Assembly: GCA_030267565.1 (NCBI GenBank)
Contig: BRXU01000013.1
Coordinates: forward strand, 62,001 to 126,000
DNA from: Pleodorina starrii
Lineage: Eukaryota > Chlorophyta > Chlorophyceae > Chlamydomonadales > Volvocaceae
DNA length: 64,000 nt
Direction: 5' to 3'
Positions 22,212 to 34,800 of the stretch are shown in pieces; positions within the stretch are counted from its first letter, which is position 1, and each line of letters begins with the position of its first letter. The position numbers and the translations under genes were made by a program. Below the pieces are notes generated by a model. It saw only the letters and a program-made list of their open reading frames with translations. It searched no databases and was not told where the DNA came from.

Positions 22212-25200
22212 TCACGGCTCCACGGACACCTGGCCCGCGGCACGGCCCTCACCGGGCGCCTCTAGGCAGCCCACCACCGCCGCCGATCCGAAGCCCGCCT
22301 CCCGCACCGTCTCCATCACCTGCCCCACCGCCCCCGGCTCCACAGCCAGCAGCAGCCCTCCGCTGGTCTGGGGGTCCACCATCAGGTCCCGCAGCCAAGG
22401 CTGAGGGGAGCAGGGAGGGAGGGAGGGACAAAGGACACTGTGCGTGTTGCTGGCAGGGGGGAAGAGAACGGCGGGTGAGAACGGGTTGTGTGGCGGACGA
22501 GTCGGCCGGGAATCTCAGACGATGTCATCCAAGCGCGCGACGGGCGAGAAGCATTAGATCTCCCATGGCCCCGCCCTCCCTGTCGGAGCGCCAGCCGTGC
22601 CCCGACCAGACCGAACTTCCCCTTTCCGCCAACTGCCGGCAGCCAGCTAGCTGCGCCAACCGTATGTCGGCGCCGCAAGCAGTGCTGCCGCTTTCCTCGG
22701 CACTATCAGTGGTGGCTGCATGCCGGCGACCCGCGGCTGCAAGAATCCCAGCTCCCCCAACAACCCTGTGCCCGGGGCCCACGTGAATCTCGGAAAGTCA
22801 CTTGTCCCTTTGGTAAGAACATGCTCGGTCATCCTGGGCCCGAACTGGTTATGGCTTCGCTTCGATACGTCTGCCTTTCATTTCCCCAGAACCCGGCGAA
22901 CCTGAGCCTCCTAGCCTCACCTCCACACCGGGTCCCAAGCTGACGGACGCTCCATAGCTGTCCCAGTTGCGCTGCACCGCCCCCGGCAGCACCCCCTTGG
23001 CCGCCAGCCCCCGGGCAGGGCCCATCAGCGGCACCGCCCCCGCCGTCACCCGGCCGTGCAGCCCGCTGCCCCCGCACACCTCCAGCAGGTGACCCAGCAG
23101 ACCGAAGCCTTGGAGGAGGGCAGGGGGAGGCAGGGGGGCGAGGGAGCTGTGGGCGTCGCAAGGCGGGTTAGTGCCTTAAAACAGGGACCGGAGGGGTGCC
23201 TCCTGGTGGAGGTGAGAGACGGAAAGGGCGGTGCGTGGGCGCACTGCCGTTTCCGTCCTCTCACCGCACGCAGTGGGGAATGGGCCCTTTCTGGGCTGGG
23301 GAGCAATGACATGGGCACAGGGCTGGCTGGCGCGTGAATCAGGGACCTTGTTTTGCGCCCGAGCTGAACCAGCGTCGGTGCTAAGAGGAAGCCTCACTGT
23401 AACACGCAATTCACGACACGGTACAATCCCAGCCTCCAGGACAGGTGCCCCTCCAGACATGAGCCGCTGCGGCACAAGGGCTGTCGGCCGGTCTGGGTGG
23501 CGGCGGGCACCCACCTGTGACGTCTGTCATAGCATGGACCCGCGGGTCGGCGGACAGCGCCGCACCCACGCTGTTGAGCTGCGTCATCGTCCCAATCACC
23601 TGCGGACATCAGGAAGGAGCGACATGGGTGGGACATGGCTGCGGGCAGGCACGCGGGGACCAGATCGGCGACGTTACATAAAGCGGCGAAGCGCCAACAA
23701 GCCATCCGGCCAATGGAACCGCCCGGTCTCGCCGGGCTACACCAGCTGCCCCTTTCAACTACTTCTCCCTTCCATTCCACCACCACTCCTTCGCCATTTT
23801 CCCACTCTCCGTTTTCCACCGCCGTCTGCCCGCTCCCCCGCCCCCCTATCCATTTCGCACCCCGCACCTGCTTGTAGCCCTCGTCGTCCAGCAGCCCCTT
23901 TTTAATGGCAGTGGTCATAGCGCCCACCCCCAACGGCTTGGTCAGCACCAACACGTCGCCCGCCATCCCCGTGCTGTTGGCGCGGATGTGGTCGGGGTGA
24001 GCCAGACCGGCCACCACCAGGCCGAAGATGGGCTCCGGGGAGTCGATGGAGTGGCCGCCTGGGGAGCGCGGACAGGTGGTCAACATCAATGGGGTTACGC
24101 GGGATACAGTAAAGGGTGGGGGGGGGAGTGCAAGGGTGTGAACAAAGGCTGCGAGAAGAATCCGGCCAGACCGGACCCGGCCAAACTCGATCGGACCCGG
24201 CCGGGTTTGACCAGGGACATTGACGCCCTTCACGCCGCCCGGCCAGCCCATGTAAGCCCCATGGCAGCACGCGCTGCCGCAGCTGATGGCGGTGCAAGCG
24301 CCAGCGCGAATGCGAAAGTATCTGAAGCCTGCCGAGCCCAGCCGCCACCCGCCGGCCCAGCCGTCCGCACGTGTGCGGGACGCAGATGACCATCCACCCA
24401 CCCGCCAGCGGTATTCCCGCCTGCCTGCACACTTCCGCCCCGCCCGCCACGATGCGGCTGATGACCGCCGGGGGCAGCTTGTTGACGGGCATGCCGAGCA
24501 CGCTCAGCGCCAGCAGCGGCCGGCCACCCATGGCGTACACGTCACTGCACTCGCGGCGGGGCAGCAGTTGCGGGACAGCGGCAGGGCGGTGGCAGCGGCG
24601 GGGCAGCGAGCAGCGGTGGCGGGGCAGCGGGTAGTGTGCGGGAACCCAGGGCTTCCAGTACACAAAGAACAGGCGAGCAGAGCCGTTGACGGGATGGTTC
24701 GTATGAGCACCAGCAGCCGGGAAACGTGACACTCGCCATCGCGTGGAATTACTCGTAATGCACTGCGGACAATGCTACCGGTAATCAGAAGGTCGGCGGG
24801 CTGTTGATGACTAGCAGGCGGCCGCATCGTGAACGGTGCGCTCTTGCCATCACACATACCCACAGTATAGACCTCTGCGGCTGCCATGTCTCCGCAAGCG
24901 CTGGGAGAGGATGGGTGAGCATTGGGTCACCACTCGCGCACCTGATGGAGTTGGCGGCCGCGACCCGACCGAAGTCCCACGGGTCGTCTACGATGGGCAT
25001 GAAGAAATCTGTGGTCAGGATGAGCGCCTGGCTGGGGCTGAGGCGGTACACGGCCGCGTCATCGCTGGTGGCGGCACCCACCAACAGATCGGGGCTGCCT
25101 GGAAGGAGGGCGGAAGTTGCGGGGGAGGGTCGGGGTGGCCCAGCATTGGTTGGCTGATCCTCACCCAACATCCAGAGCCGTCAGCGAGCATTCAGAGACG

Positions 25201-25439
25201 CGAGCCTCACCAAAGTCCAGCTGAACATTGCGCAGGATTTCCTGTAGCTTGCTTGGGGCTATCTTACAGCCGCAGCCGCCACCGTGCGACAGCTGAGTCA
25301 GCCGCACTTGCCCCGGTTCCGTAGCCTCCGGCGTCGATGCGGCTAAGGTGGTCGAGCTGGCGCTTGGGCTGAGCCGGCCGCTGCTACTCGACACAGCACG
25401 GAGGAGACTGGTCCACGGTTGCACGTCCGGCCGCTGCAC
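22212..25439 (-). CDS. selD: Selenide, water dikinase (selenophosphate synthetase)
   Basis: SelD uses ATP to convert selenide to selenophosphate, the selenium donor for selenocysteine. Seven exons (25439-25211, 25098-24942, 24546-24402, 24059-23868, 23599-23515, 23108-22921, 22400-22212) join in phase into 394 codons, close to the family's usual 340-400. Diagnostic blocks in order are HGGGCGCK with the catalytic Cys56 and Lys59, [78 protein letters not shown] and [13 protein letters not shown]. The active-site residue is Cys, not selenocysteine, so no SECIS element is needed. The first 44 residues precede the conserved core and are Ser/Thr/Ala-rich, which may be an organelle targeting extension. 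The divergent neighbour starts 496 bp away. Identification is very secure and exon borders are supported by conserved motifs. Confidence 0.93.
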
Positions 25440-25934
25440 ACGGGGTCAGGGGCTTCGCGATTAGGCCCCGCGACAGCATTCGGCGACGGGAACGCTTCAC
25501 GCCGCCGCGCCACCTGTGCTTCCAGTATTGACGGAAGGGTCCACTTGTTCTGTTGGACCTTGAAATTCGTAAACCTGCGCAGGACTGACTTCATATCGGC
25601 TTTTTACGAAAGGGGCGCAACAACCGGCAGCGACAATGTGTGATATACGGAGAGGCTGTCCTATCGGCTTGCAGCATTAGTCCCGAGCGAGCGCGCACTA
25701 ATGCATATACCTGTCAGTTACACGCGTCCGGCAATCATTTTTTCGGTCGTCGGCACAAACGACGAAGTACTGCAGGTCCCATTTGAAACCGAAACGCAAG
25801 CTTGAGCCGATCAAGCTGCCGTTACTTACAAGATAGCAGTGATACATAGTTCAACTCCGTGTTGCAAAGGGGCACGCGTCGACGGACAGACCGATCACTA
25901 TACCAATCTTCACTCGCTCCTTCCTTTCGGAAAG
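25440..25934. promoter_or_regulatory. Shared divergent upstream region of selD and ERD2-like gene
   Basis: The 495 bp between two start codons on opposite strands must hold both 5' UTRs and promoters. Composition drops in GC at about 25640-25850. No clear TATA box or known operator could be assigned by eye. Confidence 0.5.
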
Positions 25935-28900
25935 ATGGGCAGTGATGATACCCTGGGCAAGGTTAGGGACCCCATGGTGGCAGCCGTTCAGTGGTTGAAG
26001 ACCCGACCAGCGAAGACGAAGGCTGCCCTTGGTGGCCTTGGAGCTGTGTTGCTACTGCTGATTCTCTGGCGGACTATCAAGGATCATGACACTCTTTTTG
26101 TTCTCGCTGAGATGGCTCACTTCGTTGGGATTGGTGTGCTCGGGTACAAGCTGCAAAAGAAGAAGTCAGTGGCGGGTAAGAATATGGACACGCAGCCCCT
26201 TGTAGAGACTTTCTCGCGCTGTCGAGCTTGAATTAAAGCATGTTCGTGTCGTCCACGTCGCAGGTCTGTCGCTGCAGACGCAACTGCTGACCGCGACCTT
26301 CCTGGCGGTTAGGCTCTTCTGCAGGTGGGTGGGCAGGGGCAGTGGGCGGTTGGTTTCTTGGCCCGTCCGTCAGTCCTCTGCGTCAAATGGACTTTGTCGC
26401 AGGCCTTGCATTCCATCCAATTCAGATTTCCTGCAGAAAAGGGAACCGTGCGAGCGAGGGGGCGAGGGGGGGGGCAGGGTACGGTTGGAAGGGTTTAGGT
26501 CTCATTCCCTGTAGGACACTGTAGGTTCCGCTGAAGGGAAATCGCACTTCGTTTCTGTGTCTGCCCTGCCGATCAGCCATGCTTATGGTGGCTTTATTTC
26601 CACCCGGATGTGCGGCTCCAGGGCGCCTAGCAGCAGTCATGTCCCGAGTTCAAATGCCATTTCCAATGAGGCAAGGGCGGCTGCAGCCACCCCCCCAAAC
26701 ATATCGCGGCGCCCCATCCCCACCGCCTTCGCTGCCCTGCCTTCCTGTGCTTGACGCTGTGCACGCACTGCCCTCCCGCCCCCCATCTATCCGCAGCTCT
26801 GCACGCCGCCCGCCCCGCAAACCCTGCTGCCTTCCGCCCTGCCCTCCAACCCCCCTAATCCCCCTTCGGCCCTTTCCTCCCCAGCTTCATGATGGAGTAC
26901 GACATTCACACGGTGCTCGACGCACTGACTCTGCTGGCCACGCTGGGTGTGGTTTTTTGCATGTTGTTCACGGAGATGAAGGCCACCTACCAGAAGGAGC
27001 AGGACGTCATCAAGTTCTACTACGTGGTGGGTAGCTGGGGGGATTGGAGGGAGACGGGAGGGGAGAGCGGGGCGGGTTCTGAGGGATTGAGTTGTGCCCC
27101 AAGGGAGCCTAGGGATGGGCGGGGTGATTCATGAATGGGGGCGGGGGTAGGGGGGAGGCAGTTCCGTGCACTGGAGGCCAGGGGGTGAGATTGTTGCGGG
27201 GGGGCGGGGGCAGTTGTTGGGAGTTTATGGAAGGGGAGAAGGAACTCCAAGAGCAAATTTACCCGGCCTGCGGTGCCTGGATCAGCCTGGTCCGGTGTGC
27301 GTCGCGGGGACGGACCCTCATCCCCACCGGTCTCGGAGCGTCTATCACATCGCAACGACCACGGCCGCAGCGACACAACTTCCCAACCTTTGCTCCCCCT
27401 CTCTCCCGCTCCCTTGACCCAACCGCATATGCGGCCGCGGCTGCTGTGCAGTTGGCTCCGTGCGCGCTCCTGGCACTCGTCGCTAAGCCGTCGACCACCC
27501 ACTACTACCTGTTCCGGGTAAGGGCCGGGGGGGAGCAAGGACAGGGAGGCTGGGAAATGGCCGCATCAGCACAAGGATTGGACATGGACACGAGTGAGGA
27601 CAAGCGGCTGGGTTTCGCGGCTGGGTGTGGCGCTTGCGTTGCAGCTGTAGGCGGCCGAGAGTCCTTCACGTGAACCTCGCGGCAAGCACGGCCGTTGAGT
27701 ACAGGCGCTACTGGGGTGGGTGCGGACTTCCGCAGCGGCAGATCAGATCAGAGCCAGGTTTGGATCTACTCCAGATACGTGACCGGCGAGAATGCCGGCC
27801 GCCTGCGGCTGGTCCTCCGTCGCCCCAAACAGCCTGGCCGCGCTCCCGACCTAACCACTGCTGCTGCTGCTGCAAACCTCGTAGGTGTTCTGGGCCTTCT
27901 GTGTGTACTTGGAAGCAGTGTCGGTGTTCCCGCAGCTGCGCATGATGCAGAAAGCCAAGGTGGGCGTTGGGGGCTGTTGGGGAAGGACCGGGTGTTGAGG
28001 GCACATGGGGCTGGGCCACTGAGATGCGTTGAGATGCGCTGCGACCCCAGCTTGGGTGTCGGACAGTTGAAGGTCGAGGCATAAATCTGCTGTAATCCGC
28101 CCCGGCCAACCAAGCTTGGGCAACCAAGTGTGCTGCTGCGTTCTTGCCTTTCCAGTCGTGTCCTGTCGAGTCGTGCCCAGTCCCGTGCTGCCTGTTGTCG
28201 CCAACCTGGCACCACCATTCCCCCCTTTCCTGTCCCCTCGCCTCCGTTCCTCCCTCTTAATGTCGCTGGCAGGTGGTGGAGCGATTCACAGCCCACTACG
28301 TGTTCGCGCTGGGCCTGTCACGCTTCCTCAGCTGCGCACACTGGATCCTGCAGGTGGGGGCGGGGGGGGGCTGCGGTACGGACCTGCGGACCTGCGGAGG
28401 ACGAGGATCTCTGCGCGCGACTGAGGGGCGTTCCTTGAAGCCACTCTCCGCTGGCCTCACTTGGGTCCACCTGGTGATGGGCCGCTGACCCGCTGTCCTC
28501 ACTTGGGTCCACCTGCTGATGGGCCGCTGACCCGCTGTCCTCACTTGGGTCCACCTGCTGATGGGCCGCTGACCCGCTGTCCTCACTTGGGTCCACCTGC
28601 TGATGGGCCGCTGACCCGCTGTCCTCACTTGGGTCCACCTGCTGATGGGCCGCTGACCCGCTGTCCTCACTTGGGTCCACCTGCTGATGGGCCGCTGACC
28701 CGCTGTCCTCACTTGGGTCCACCTGGTGATGGGCCGCTGACCCGCTGTCCTCACTTGGGTCCACCTGCTGATGGGCCGCTGACCCGCTGTCCTCACTTGG
28801 GTCCACCTGCTGATGGGCCGCTGACCCGCTGTCCTCACTTGGGTCCACCTGCTGATGGGCCGCTGACCCGCTGTCCTCACTTGGGTCCACCTGGTGATGG

Positions 28901-29788
28901 GCCGCTGACCCGCTGTCCTCACTTGGGTCCACCTGCTGATGGGCCGCTGACCCGCTGTCCTCACTTGGGTCCACCTGCTGATGGGCCGCTGACCCGCTGT
29001 CCTCACTTGGGTCCACCTGGTGATGGGCCGCTGACCCGCTGTCCTCGTCCACGTGCTGCCGGGGTTGGACCAGGTTCGGTGTGTGCCGCGCATCCGGAAT
29101 GCGAAGCCGCTGGTCCGTAGCCCGGCCTCCATAAGGGTTATGCGGTGCCGTCCGATCGGGGACCGCAGCCGCGTGTCTTCACCATTCGCGTCTCTGCCTC
29201 TCCGCTCCCCTCAAACCACAATATCCATCCGCGGCGCCGCCGTCCCTCCCCGCCACGCAACACTTTCTCAACCTACCCTCACCCCCTCCCGCCCCCGCTG
29301 CCGCCCCTGCACGGTCAGATCCTGGAGGGCAACAAGTACCTGATCCAGGCTCTGGGCAGCGGGCTGTGGCCGATCATGGTGCTGGCATCCGAGGTGGTGC
29401 AGACGTTCATCCTGGCGGACTTCTGGTGGGTCGCTTAACGGGAGTTGGATGTTGGGAATGGGGGGAGTTCAGCGAGTTGAGCTGCCGTCACGCGGAAGGA
29501 ACGGAGAGGCTGGGATGGGTGACATTCTGAGGGGAGAACCTCACCCGAGGGGCTGACCTCACCGGGACAGCCTGGCAAGCTCTGAGGTGGGGTGCGCTCG
29601 TAGCGTGCCTCCTGCCTGCTGTGACCAGGACCGCTTGTGACAATGCACACACGGCTCACGAGTCCCCCTGCCCCATCATGTCGGCCACGTTGCCCATGCC
29701 TGCCTGCATGCATGCATGCAGCTACTACTACGTCAAATCGTACGCGGAAGGTTCGGGGATAGTGCGCCTGCCTGCGGGCATCGTCTAG
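25935..29788 (+). CDS. ERD2-like protein (ER lumen protein-retaining receptor family)
   Basis: Eight exons (25935-26175, 26264-26324, 26885-27026, 27452-27517, 27885-27959, 28273-28353, 29319-29425, 29722-29788) join in phase into 279 codons. The order of hydrophobic segments and motifs fits the ERD2 family: LVLAEMAHFVGIGVLGYKL-like first core segment, LTATFLAVRLFCSFMMEYDI, VFCMLFTEMKATYQKEQD, WAFCVYLEAVSVFPQLRMM, RFTAHYVFALGLSRFLSCAH and YYYVKSY near the end. An extra N-terminal region of about 55 residues with its own membrane segment (LGAVLLLLILW) marks the longer plant ERD2-like subgroup, not the 215-residue HDEL receptor. It is a multi-pass membrane protein of the early secretory pathway, and ligand binding in this subgroup is not established. 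The long sixth intron carries a 42-bp minisatellite. Confidence 0.9.
28457..29044. repeat. 14-copy 42-bp minisatellite
   Basis: Fourteen uninterrupted units of exactly 42 bp, beginning TCACTTGGGTCCACCTG. They differ essentially at one site, GGTGATGGG (units 1, 7, 11, 14) versus GCTGATGGG (the rest). Because 42 is a multiple of three, frames stay open on both strands for 219-278 codons, but these are repeat artefacts. The array lies in the intron between exons 28273-28353 and 29319-29425 of the ERD2-like gene. Confidence 0.97.
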
Positions 29789-31893
29789 GGCGGCGGTGCC
29801 GCAGCGCGTTGCATCACGTTAAGGCAGAGGATCTCCCGGGGAAGAGGCTTTGCTGCGCCCTCCACGCAACCGCGACTGCCACCGCAATGAAGTGGAATGG
29901 ACGCGGACAGGCTGTTGCGCTTGCGATATCGCTGCGGCTGGTGCTGCCGCTGGCGCATGTCCGCCTCTCGCGGCGCTTTGGCACCGGTAGCGGCGCTGGA
30001 TGGCTTTGGGGGTACCTGGTAATTGAAACGGTTGAGGGAAGTGAAAACATGTCTGCGATGCGCGTTGTGTTGTGTTTTCAGTCGTGCGTAAAAGTTGACA
30101 GCACGCGTTGCGAGTGGGGGTGGCGGGGTGGATGGTGGTTGGGTTGGGGGTTTATAGGAGTGGGGCAGGAAGTGAGGTTTGTACAGCGCAAGACGCACGG
30201 TTGAGGAGTGAAGGCTCTCACTGAGGCAGGTGCAGTGCAAGGGGATGGGGCCTGGGCCTGGATCTTTGCACCGAGGCCGCGGAGAGAAGAGAGCCTCTAG
30301 CCACGTACGGAACGTTTGGGAAGATCTGAGGGTAGGACAGACAACGCGGTCCTGAAGTCTCCAGCAGTCCTCTGCGCTGGCTGTTGGCTGTGTGCGTGCA
30401 CGTAGATTGCAAGTCCCAAAACGAGGCGGCTGCATCTGCGGCGATCTGCGACGAGCGGGACTAACGTCTCGGACCACTCGTCAGCGCTTGCGCCAGAGGA
30501 AGGCACGGCATAAGGGACAAGTGTGTTCCGCAGTATGGTACTTGTTTGTGTGTAAGCATCTGAGGAAGCGTTGGGACTTGGGAGGGGTGTCATGCTCGCC
30601 GTCATGCTCGCCGTCCTTCACAAGCTCACTGCTCAGGAGCCCTTCGGGTGTATGACCTTCACATGTCTCCCTCCGTCGATGATTTCGCCCAGTGGTCGAT
30701 AGATGCTCAGGACCTCGACCCGGACACAAGCAAGGCTATTCGTGCCCCAACATTGCAACGAACATCCGGAACACAGGCCGGCACCATCCTCGTCCCTGGA
30801 CACTTTACTGGTCTGTAGTCCAGCAGAGCACCCGCCACCCAGTGACGCCGCCCAAGCTCCCGCTCCTCTGAAAAACGCCGCCCTAAGGCCTCGTGTCTCT
30901 GGAAACCCACTGCTCTGCCCCGACCGCACCCACCCTGTCCGCCCTCGTGCTGATTGCCAAAGCCAGGCAGCACGCACCCAAATGCCAGGGTGACATCCTG
31001 CCGGGGAGCTACGTTCGGCTGCTGCTACCGCCTCAACCCCCTCGCGTCATCTCTCAGCTCACATCGGCACTCGGCACCGGCACTCATGTCCCATGACACT
31101 CTCTTGTAAGGACATCAGCTCCGAACATGGGGACTGAAGAAAGCGTCCGGAGCACACATCTCGCGCGCAACGACGCCTCCTTCCCCCACGGCACCGACGA
31201 CCTCAGCGAAAACCGACGACGGGCACAAAGCCGTGACCGACGGGAATTTCTGGTTGCTCGTCTCTTGGCAACGACGAGCCGACGAGAAGGCATTGTATAT
31301 GACCATTCTGGCCTCCCATGACCGTTCCGGCCTCGTAAGGTAACCTGCCATGTTTAAGCATTTCAGTACTTCCTTATTATCACCACATCCCATGCACCCC
31401 GGACCGGCCTCCCACGCCGTCCGCCGCTTCAGATGCCACCACCCGGAGGGCATATCAGCGCATGGGGTCCTGCAAACGTGCGCTCGACTGCTCCCCCACC
31501 ACGCTGCATGTACCGTGCATGTACAGGAGCCATCTCCCTGCCAACCCCTTCGATTGCGCTACTAATGCCGCCACAAACACTACTAATGCTGCAAGTGCTG
31601 CTGCTGCCGTTGCTACTGCCGCCGGAAGTATCCGATGAACATCTAAACCCTATTGCGGGGCCACACGGCCGCAGTCCCCTGTCCATGGCCCCTCGAAGAA
31701 TGCCCCCTTCGCTCCATGCCTCCGCGCAATCCCGGTTCAGGAAAAGTACTGTGCACTGCCCGCTCGGCGTATTCCGCATAGATAAAAACGATTCTGCGAG
31801 TGGCCGCCCGCGACAGACGCTGGTACCGCCGGTGTACGCGCCGGGCTGCGGGCTGCGCCGCTACCGCCACAGCGGCAGGAAACGGCGTCGCCC
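29789..31893. other. Convergent intergenic region with 3' UTRs
   Basis: No supported gene in about 2.1 kb. It lies between the stop of the plus-strand ERD2-like gene and the stop of the minus-strand importin. A TGTAA at 30551 fits the chlorophyte poly(A) signal for the plus-strand gene, implying a 3' UTR of about 760 nt. Open frames here have no domain features. Confidence 0.6.
30551..30555 (+). terminator. Candidate TGTAA poly(A) signal of ERD2-like gene
   Basis: TGTAA is the usual polyadenylation signal in volvocine algae. This one lies 763 nt after the stop at 29788 on the same strand. It is a short motif and only suggestive. Confidence 0.35.
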
Positions 31894-34800
31894 TTAATTG
31901 CCCGCTGCGGCGGGTGGCTTGTTGCGCATCTCCGCCGCATACACCATCATGGCCCCCAGCGCCGCCTGCGTGCCGGCGTCGCACGCAGCCATCAGCTGCT
32001 GGTGCCTGCAGGGGCGAAACGGGGGTTAGGGGATCAGCTGTATTGACACCGGTATGAGGAGAGTAGAAAAGTCAGGGTTGGGGTATGGTAAGGGCCGCCG
32101 CTCGGCGGGCAGCCTCTCCACGCGGGCGCCTAGGCCTGCTACCCCGTGCTGTCTGTCTCGTATAAAGCAGCCGGCATGCATTCATTCATGGCGGCAGGCC
32201 AACAGTTGCACACGACCTCCCTCCCCCAACACGCCTGTGTTACCCCAGTACGTACCTGGCGGGCATGTGCTGCTGCAGCCCCGACAGCGCATCCGCGAAG
32301 AACACAAACGGGTCCACCGGGTCGATCGGGGTGCGCACCTGAGGGACAGGGGGCGAGGAGTAACGAGGAGGCGTCAAGGAAAGCGAGGAGAACGATTTGC
32401 GATGATGTTGGTCGAAGTCGGTGGAGCGGATGTACAACGCGAAGGGCAGGTCCGCTGTGTGGTCCCGCGCTTGAGAGGTATGAAGGGCACTTTCGCTTCA
32501 CTGCTTGCTCCCAGCGGCCTTTGACCGGGCGCGCGGATGCCTGCATTGCCCTCTCCCACTCGTGCCTCTCTGTCCGGTCACGCGCCGCCGCCTCCTGTGC
32601 CGCTCCTTCCGCCCCGCCCCGCCCCGCCCCCACCTCCTCGTCGTCTGTGAACTCGTCGTCCGAAAAGTCCTCGCTGCCGTCCTCCAGCAAGTCCCGGGCT
32701 CCCTTACGGAGGGCCTTGGTCAGCTCCTCGTCGTCCTGAAGGGGGGAGCGCGGAAGGCAAGGAGAGGAGGGCGATCCGTTAGTGCAGGGAGGGGAGGGGG
32801 TTGGGTAAGGGAGGGGGCCCCCGGGCAGCGCGCTGGTTGCAAGCGGGAAGGGGGCAGGGAGCAGACAACTGACAAGGACAGCAACGCGGCTGAGCTGCCG
32901 TGCCTCAGGCGCCGCCCCGCCATCCAGTACACAGATTCATGGGCATCCGGCCCAGACCCCAGCTTGTGCATAACGCCTGGGCCGTCCTGTCAGCACCAAC
33001 AAATCTTAAACCTTATCCCGTTCCTCTCTCCCCCGTCAGACCAGCTCACACCGCACACAGACCAGCTAACACCGCACGCACGCAGTCCCTCCCCCTACCC
33101 CCCAAACACACACCTCGTCGTCGTCATCCCCGATCTCCGCGTCCCCGTCCTCGTCCTCCTCGTCGTCGTCCTCGTCGTCATCGTCCCCCCTCTGGGCCGC
33201 CTCCTCCGCCTCCGCCTGCTGGTCCTTCAGCGCCAGCAGCAACCGCATGATGCCCGCCTGGACCTGCGGAGTGCGGACAAGGCAAGCGGTGGGGCCGGGG
33301 GGACGACCGGACGATGAAGCGGGGAGAGACGTAGTCGGGGGGACGGGGGCTCGAAGAGCTGCCACGTACCCCAGGCCACTCAGACAGCGTTTCCTTTTGC
33401 CGGCGCCGTCCCAAACCCTCCAGGTCTTCAACTGCCGGCCAGCTCCTCAGCACAAGCGGCACAGTCAACTACCGCACACGCATGGGCCCCGCCCCTCTTT
33501 TAGACCAGTCCGCTGGCGCCCACGACGCCCCTCCCCCTCCCCACCTGCGGTAGCCCCGCCTTGATCTCCGCGGGCATTGCCTCCTCAGGCACCGCCAGCA
33601 TTGCCACCAGTCCCAGCACGCAGACCTTCTTGTCGTGCATGCGGCGAAAGTGCTTGGGCTTGCCGCTCTTCTTGACCGCAAAGATGGCGGCGAACCAGCC
33701 CGAGAAGAAGCTCCCCACCGCGCCCATCTGGCTCAGGATGCCCAGCGTCAGTGCGGCGTTGTAGTACAGCGCATTGGCCACCACCAGCACCAGAGTGTCC
33801 TGGAGGGAGGGAGGGAGGGAGGGGGGAAGGACCGGGGACCAGGGGCGATCGGCGCGGGCCAGCTGGGGTTACTAGGAGGTCGTTAAGGAGGGAGCAACGC
33901 GGGTAGACACAGGCACACAACCCCTTGTGGCATCGCCCCCGCAGCTCGCACACCTATTGGCCTATATCCTCTGGCACCCTTCCCCCATGCAATCCTGCAC
34001 CGACACCCCCTCTCCCAACCGTCCACCCCAACACCAACCAGCTTCCGCTCTCTCACTACCCTGCCCCCACTCACCCCCGCACTCCCTTCTGCCCCTCCGC
34101 CGCCCCTCGTCTCTCGCCCACCCTCCCCAGTCACCTTGAGCGTGCGGTTAGTTGCGGTCTGCAGCTTGCCCAGTGCCAGCTGCAGGTAGGGCGCCACCCA
34201 GGCGTCCACCCGCCCCCGGCAGTTCTGCAGCACCACCTCGAGAAGCTTGGCGGCAGGCACCACGTCGCGCTCGCCGTAATCGCCCGTAAGCGCCGCCTGC
34301 ACCATGCCGTACAGGCTGGTCCGGTAGTCTGGCGATGTGGTTGTGAGGAAGCGCTCTGGGTCCCTGCTGATGAAGTTGTCCAGAGGCACCAGGATGTTCT
34401 CCCAGTAGTCAATGGCCCACTCGTTCACCGCCGCCTCGATCTGGGGCCACAGCGCCCACAGACGGTCGCTGATGGAGGGACCGTAGTACGTCAAGTACGA
34501 CAGCATCTCCAGCACCTGCAGCGGCGGCGCGGCGCGGGCATGTAACGGGGTAAGAAAGGCAGGTGGAGGCCACATGCAGCCAGATGCTGCTGCTTGGGCG
34601 ACTCCACAGCCTCCCACAAGGGCCCGATGCGTCGTGAGATGGCCCCGCCAAACATCCATCGGTCGGAAACTATAGCACGGTCGCGATTCGGACGCCGTAC
34701 ACTGCCGGTTTCGTTACTCCTGTCGCCCCATCCCCAGCCCCTTGCTTTCCTTCGACGGCGCCCTCCGCCCCCCCCCCCCGCCCGGCGCCCAACCCCGTTC

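Noticed and set aside
28296..29132. Long open frames of 219-278 codons on both strands over the minisatellite
   Set aside because: They follow from the 42-bp unit being a multiple of three. They lie in an intron and show only repeat-derived residues.
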